Origin: Candidatus Nanoarchaeia archaeon
Lineage (GTDB): Archaea; Nanobdellota; Nanobdellia; Tiddalikarchaeales; Tiddalikarchaeaceae
Length of the DNA: 8,541 bases
Assembly: GCA_028704265.1 (NCBI GenBank)
Contig: JAQVLH010000040.1
Location: 1 to 8,541, forward strand
Direction: 5' to 3'
Below, piece after piece: positions 6,376 to 8,541 of the stretch (positions are counted from its first letter, which is position 1; each line of letters begins with the position of its first letter). Under the pieces are notes generated by a model. It saw only the letters and a program-made list of their open reading frames with translations. It ran no database searches and was not told the origin of the DNA. A program made the translations under genes and the position numbers.

Positions 6376-6401
6376 TTTATTAAAAATACTTTAGTATAAA
6401 A
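6376..6401. promoter_or_regulatory. Overlapping divergent promoters of the DsbA-like and methionine aminopeptidase genes
   Basis: The gap between the two start codons is only 34 bases. Leftward, TTTATA (6400-6395) has its first T 28 bases before the ATG at 6372. Rightward, TTTATTAAAA (6376-6385) is centred about 26 bases before the ATG at 6407. Each box lies within a dozen bases of the other gene's start, so both messages should be leaderless and the two initiation complexes can hardly bind together. Confidence 0.5.
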
Positions 6402-6406
6402 AGCTT

Positions 6407-7300
6407 ATGCTGGAACAGAATAAAAATGATTTTTTAAAAGCTGGAAAAATCACTGGTATTGCAAGAGAATTTGCTTTTAAAACAATAAAAGAAAATTTAA
6501 ATATTTATAATTATGTAAAAAGCATTGAAGAAAAAATTTATTCTTTAGGAGGAAAATTAGCTTTTCCTGTAAATATTAGTATTAATGAATTTGCAGCACA
6601 TGACACTCCTAATTTCAAAGGGTTTGAAGAATTCAAACAAGGCCAATTAGTTAAAGTTGATCTTGGAGCAATGTTTAATGGATTTTTAGGAGATACTGCT
6701 TTTACTGCTGAAATTAATTCTGATAAATATTCAAAATTAATACTTGCAAGTAAAGAAGCATTAGAAAATGCAATTAAAATTATTAAGCCAGGAGTTAAGC
6801 ATTGTGAGGTTGGAAAAATTGTCCATAAAACAATTAAAGAACACGGTTTTAATCCTATTTTTAATTTAGGAGGCCATGGTTTAGGAAGATATAATTTGCA
6901 TTCTGATATTTTTATTCCTAATTATGATAATGGAAATTCTTCAAAATTTATAAAAGGCCAAATGATTGCAATAGAACCTTTTGCAACAACAGGGGTTGGA
7001 AAAATTGGAGAAACTAACATTTCAAAAATTTATTGTTTTGTTAAAAAAAAACCAGTTAGGATGGAAAGTTCAAAAAAAATTCTTAATTATATTGAAGAAA
7101 ATTTTAATTATTTGCCTTTTGCTAATTATCATTTAATGGACAAATTTAGTTCTTTACAGGTTAGTATTGCTTTGAAAGAATTTACTAAAATGGGAATAGT
7201 TCATGCTTATCCTCAGTTAAGAGAAATTTCTAAAGGAATGGTTAGCCAATTTGAGCATACTTTATTTATTGATGATGAAACAATTGTTACAACAATTTAA
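6407..7300 (+). CDS. map: Methionine aminopeptidase, type II
   Basis: This 297-residue enzyme removes the initiator methionine from new proteins in the cytosol, using two metal ions. All five ligands are present at nearly the same positions as in the Pyrococcus furiosus enzyme (295 residues): D85 in KVDLGAMF, D96 in LGDTAF, H157 in NLGGHGLG, E190 in MIAIEPFATTG and E283 in SQFEHTLFI. The accessory histidines H65 (INEFAAHDTP) and H165 (NLHS) are also there. The roughly 60-residue insert between E190 and E283 marks type II, as in archaea and eukaryotes. There is no N-terminal extension. The start fits a leaderless transcript from the 34-base divergent gap. The last 14 bases overlap the 3' end of the HAD gene on the other strand. 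All key residues are intact, so it should be active. Confidence 0.96.
   Translation: MLEQNKNDFLKAGKITGIAREFAFKTIKENLNIYNYVKSIEEKIYSLGGKLAFPVNISINEFAAHDTPNFKGFEEFKQGQLVKVDLGAMFNGFLGDTAFTAEINSDKYSKLILASKEALENAIKIIKPGVKHCEVGKIVHKTIKEHGFNPIFNLGGHGLGRYNLHSDIFIPNYDNGNSSKFIKGQMIAIEPFATTGVGKIGETNISKIYCFVKKKPVRMESSKKILNYIEENFNYLPFANYHLMDKFSSLQVSIALKEFTKMGIVHAYPQLREISKGMVSQFEHTLFIDDETIVTTI
7282..7297. repeat. Inverted repeat in the convergent gene overlap
   Basis: AATTGTT (7282-7288) and AACAATT (7291-7297) are perfect inverted arms around the two bases AC. The repeat spans the stop of the HAD gene and ends three bases before the end of the aminopeptidase gene. It could form a weak hairpin in either transcript. 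A T6 run follows rightward at about 7315-7320. It may mark or assist 3' ends, but the arms are AU-only except for one pair and could be accidental. Confidence 0.35.
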
Positions 7301-7934
7301 GATCAATAAAAGCATTTTTTAACTCTGTTACATTGTTTATTTTATAATCAGGCAAAGCTTTTTTTAATACACCATGACCCCATTGGCAAAAAATAATTTT
7401 AGTACTAAATCCTTCCTTTGAAAGCATATCTTCTTCTCTATCTCCAATCATTGCAATTGGCTCGCCTAATTCGTTGGCAGCTTTCAAAAACAAATCCCTT
7501 TTTGATTTAGTTAAATATGAATCATTGGCATAGATTGCATCAAATTTTAAATTTAATAAATCGGAAGAGTTTTTTACTGTACCATAAGTTGATGATGAAA
7601 TTATTATAATTTTATGATTATTTTGTTTTAGCTCTTTAATTAAATTATTAATACCTGAATAAAGAGAATCATTGCCTTTTTCTTTAATAATATTTAAATA
7701 ATTTATTTCAAAAATATTAGTCATCATCTTTGTAAGCTCATTGTTATTAATAATTCCAGTATAATTTTGCAAGGATTTTCGTATTTCATCAAAATGAGAA
7801 TTATCTTTGTGCCCATTTATCATTATTTCTTTAGAAACCTTATTTCCAAGCATTTCATTAAGCTTAACGCAACCCTGCTCCGCAACCTCTCCTTTACATA
7901 AGGTTCCATCCCAATCAAAAAAAATTAAAGCCAT
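7287..7934 (-). CDS. HAD-superfamily phosphatase (phosphoglycolate phosphatase-like)
   Basis: This 215-residue cytosolic hydrolase has the four HAD motifs. Motif I is FFDWDGTL, with nucleophile D7 and acid D9. Motif II is the serine of IIISSST (about 113). Motif III is a lysine at 143 or 145. Motif IV is IGDREEDM, with D165 and D169. The stretch between about 15 and 90 is mainly helical and fits a small C1 cap. CQWGHG (183-188) followed by LPDYKINNVTELKNAF resembles the end of Gph-like phosphatases, where WGYG is usual. The substrate cannot be set from sequence; a small phosphorylated metabolite or a nucleotide is typical. The gene overlaps the aminopeptidase gene tail to tail by 14 bases and shares an AT-rich promoter region with the sugar dehydrogenase gene. 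The family is sure, the specificity is not. Confidence 0.85.
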   Translation of the reverse strand: MALIFFDWDGTLCKGEVAEQGCVKLNEMLGNKVSKEIMINGHKDNSHFDEIRKSLQNYTGIINNNELTKMMTNIFEINYLNIIKEKGNDSLYSGINNLIKELKQNNHKIIIISSSTYGTVKNSSDLLNLKFDAIYANDSYLTKSKRDLFLKAANELGEPIAMIGDREEDMLSKEGFSTKIIFCQWGHGVLKKALPDYKINNVTELKNAFIDLKLL

Positions 7935-7951
7935 TTTTAATAAACATTAAC

Positions 7952-7967
7952 TTTTAAAATATATAAA
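7952..7967. promoter_or_regulatory. Shared AT box for the divergent HAD and sugar dehydrogenase genes
   Basis: TTTTAAAATATATAAA fills the middle of the 48-base gap between the starts at 7934 and 7983. Positions 28-30 bases upstream of either start fall inside this one block, so a single AT-rich element can serve as TATA box in both directions. No Shine-Dalgarno precedes either start, which suggests leaderless messages. Confidence 0.5.
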
Positions 7968-7982
7968 CATTACCAAAAAGAT

Positions 7983-8541
7983 ATGAAATTAGCAATTATT
8001 GGAACTGGATATGTTGGATTAACAAGCGGTGTTTGTTTTGCAAGCATGGGACATAATGTAAAATGCATTGATATTGATTCTAAAAAAGTTGAAATGATTA
8101 ACTCAAAAATTAGCCCTATTTATGAAGAAAGTATGAATGAATTATTAAGTGAAGTTATTGATAATGGGAATTTAAAGGCAACTACTGATTCTGAAAATTC
8201 AATTAAAGAAAGCGACGTTGTTTTTATTTGCGTTGGAACACCAAGCATGCCAGACGGAAGCATTAATTTGGATTATATTAAAGCTGCTGCAAAAACTATT
8301 GCCAGTAATTTAAATAATTATAAAGTAATTGTTGTAAAAAGCACTGTTGTGCCTAGAACTACTGAAGACGTTGTTGGAAAAATTTTATCAGAATCAAGCA
8401 AAGAATTCGGATTATGCATGAATCCTGAATTTTTAAAAGAAGGAAGCGCAATTAAAGATTTTTTAGACGGAGACAGAATAGTATTAGGAGTTAGCGATAA
8501 AAAAACAGAAGAAGTTATGAAAAAAGTTTATGAAAAATTTA
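7983..8541 (+). CDS. UDP-glucose/GDP-mannose dehydrogenase, N-terminal part, cut by window edge
   Basis: The first 186 residues of a nucleotide-sugar 6-dehydrogenase are present; the family is usually about 420-440 residues, so the C-terminal half, with the catalytic cysteine, lies outside. The NAD-binding GTGYVGL is at 7-13 and CIDIDSKKV at 28-36. VGTPSMPDG (84-92) and VKSTVVPRTTE (118-128) line the cofactor site. NPEFLKEGSAIKDFLDGDRIV (147-167) is the signature stretch containing the conserved catalytic-site glutamates. The enzyme oxidises UDP-glucose, UDP-N-acetyl-hexosamine or GDP-mannose to the uronic acid with two NAD, supplying precursors for surface glycans. The usual YEPGL after the first domain turn reads YEESMNELL here. 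The choice between UDP-glucose, UDP-GlcNAc/ManNAc and GDP-mannose cannot be made from this half. The start at 7983 is leaderless. Confidence 0.92.
   Translation, partial: MKLAIIGTGYVGLTSGVCFASMGHNVKCIDIDSKKVEMINSKISPIYEESMNELLSEVIDNGNLKATTDSENSIKESDVVFICVGTPSMPDGSINLDYIKAAAKTIASNLNNYKVIVVKSTVVPRTTEDVVGKILSESSKEFGLCMNPEFLKEGSAIKDFLDGDRIVLGVSDKKTEEVMKKVYEKF

Noticed and set aside
1..8541. CRISPR arrays, tRNA or rRNA genes, insertion sequences and riboswitches
   Set aside because: I saw no spaced direct repeats, cloverleaf with CCA-like end, transposase or long leader. The largest gap between genes is about 70 bases.

Overview
The window looks like chromosomal DNA from a small-genome DPANN archaeon, most likely from the Woesearchaeota/Pacearchaeota (Nanoarchaeota) group. 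Three things point there. The DNA is very AT-rich. The gene set is archaeal: an Orc1/Cdc6 initiator, a type II methionine aminopeptidase, an archaeal SpoIIM-like membrane protein, a dolichol-phosphate type GT2 and an anchored two-domain thioredoxin-fold protein. The promoters are archaeal too: TTTAAA-like TATA boxes sit 28-29 bases before the start codon, so most messages should be leaderless. The lineage is inferred from these traits; no marker such as 16S rRNA is present.

Layout. Bases 1-2933 read leftward: a SpoIIM-like protein cut by the left edge, Orc1/Cdc6 one base upstream of it, a GT2 glycosyltransferase, and a PCMT-family methyltransferase. A short divergent region at about 2940-2990 starts a rightward manganese-dependent pyrophosphatase (DHH family). 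Its end overlaps, tail to tail, a leftward polytopic GT-C-like transferase (3899-5125). Upstream of that lies a leftward membrane-anchored thioredoxin/DsbA-like protein (5194-6372). A 34-base divergent gap separates it from a rightward methionine aminopeptidase (6407-7300), which overlaps tail to tail a leftward HAD phosphatase (7287-7934). A second divergent region starts a rightward UDP-glucose/GDP-mannose dehydrogenase that runs off the right edge.

How the genes fit together. Several belong to the cell surface: a sugar-nucleotide dehydrogenase, a GT2 of the type that charges a lipid carrier, a GT-C-like transferase and an extracytoplasmic thiol-disulfide protein. They are not one operon, because each has its own promoter. 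The rest is housekeeping: replication initiation, pyrophosphate removal, N-terminal methionine removal, and protein or small-molecule repair. No gap between genes exceeds about 70 bases. I see no RNA gene, CRISPR array, insertion sequence or defence system.

The most notable points are the promoter architecture (two divergent regions where one AT-rich box could serve both genes, and a single Shine-Dalgarno at the only clearly internal operon gene), the tight SpoIIM/Orc1 pair, a PCMT homologue with a degenerate active-site motif and a non-ATG start, and a hairpin-plus-T-tract terminator folded into the last codons of the DsbA-like gene.
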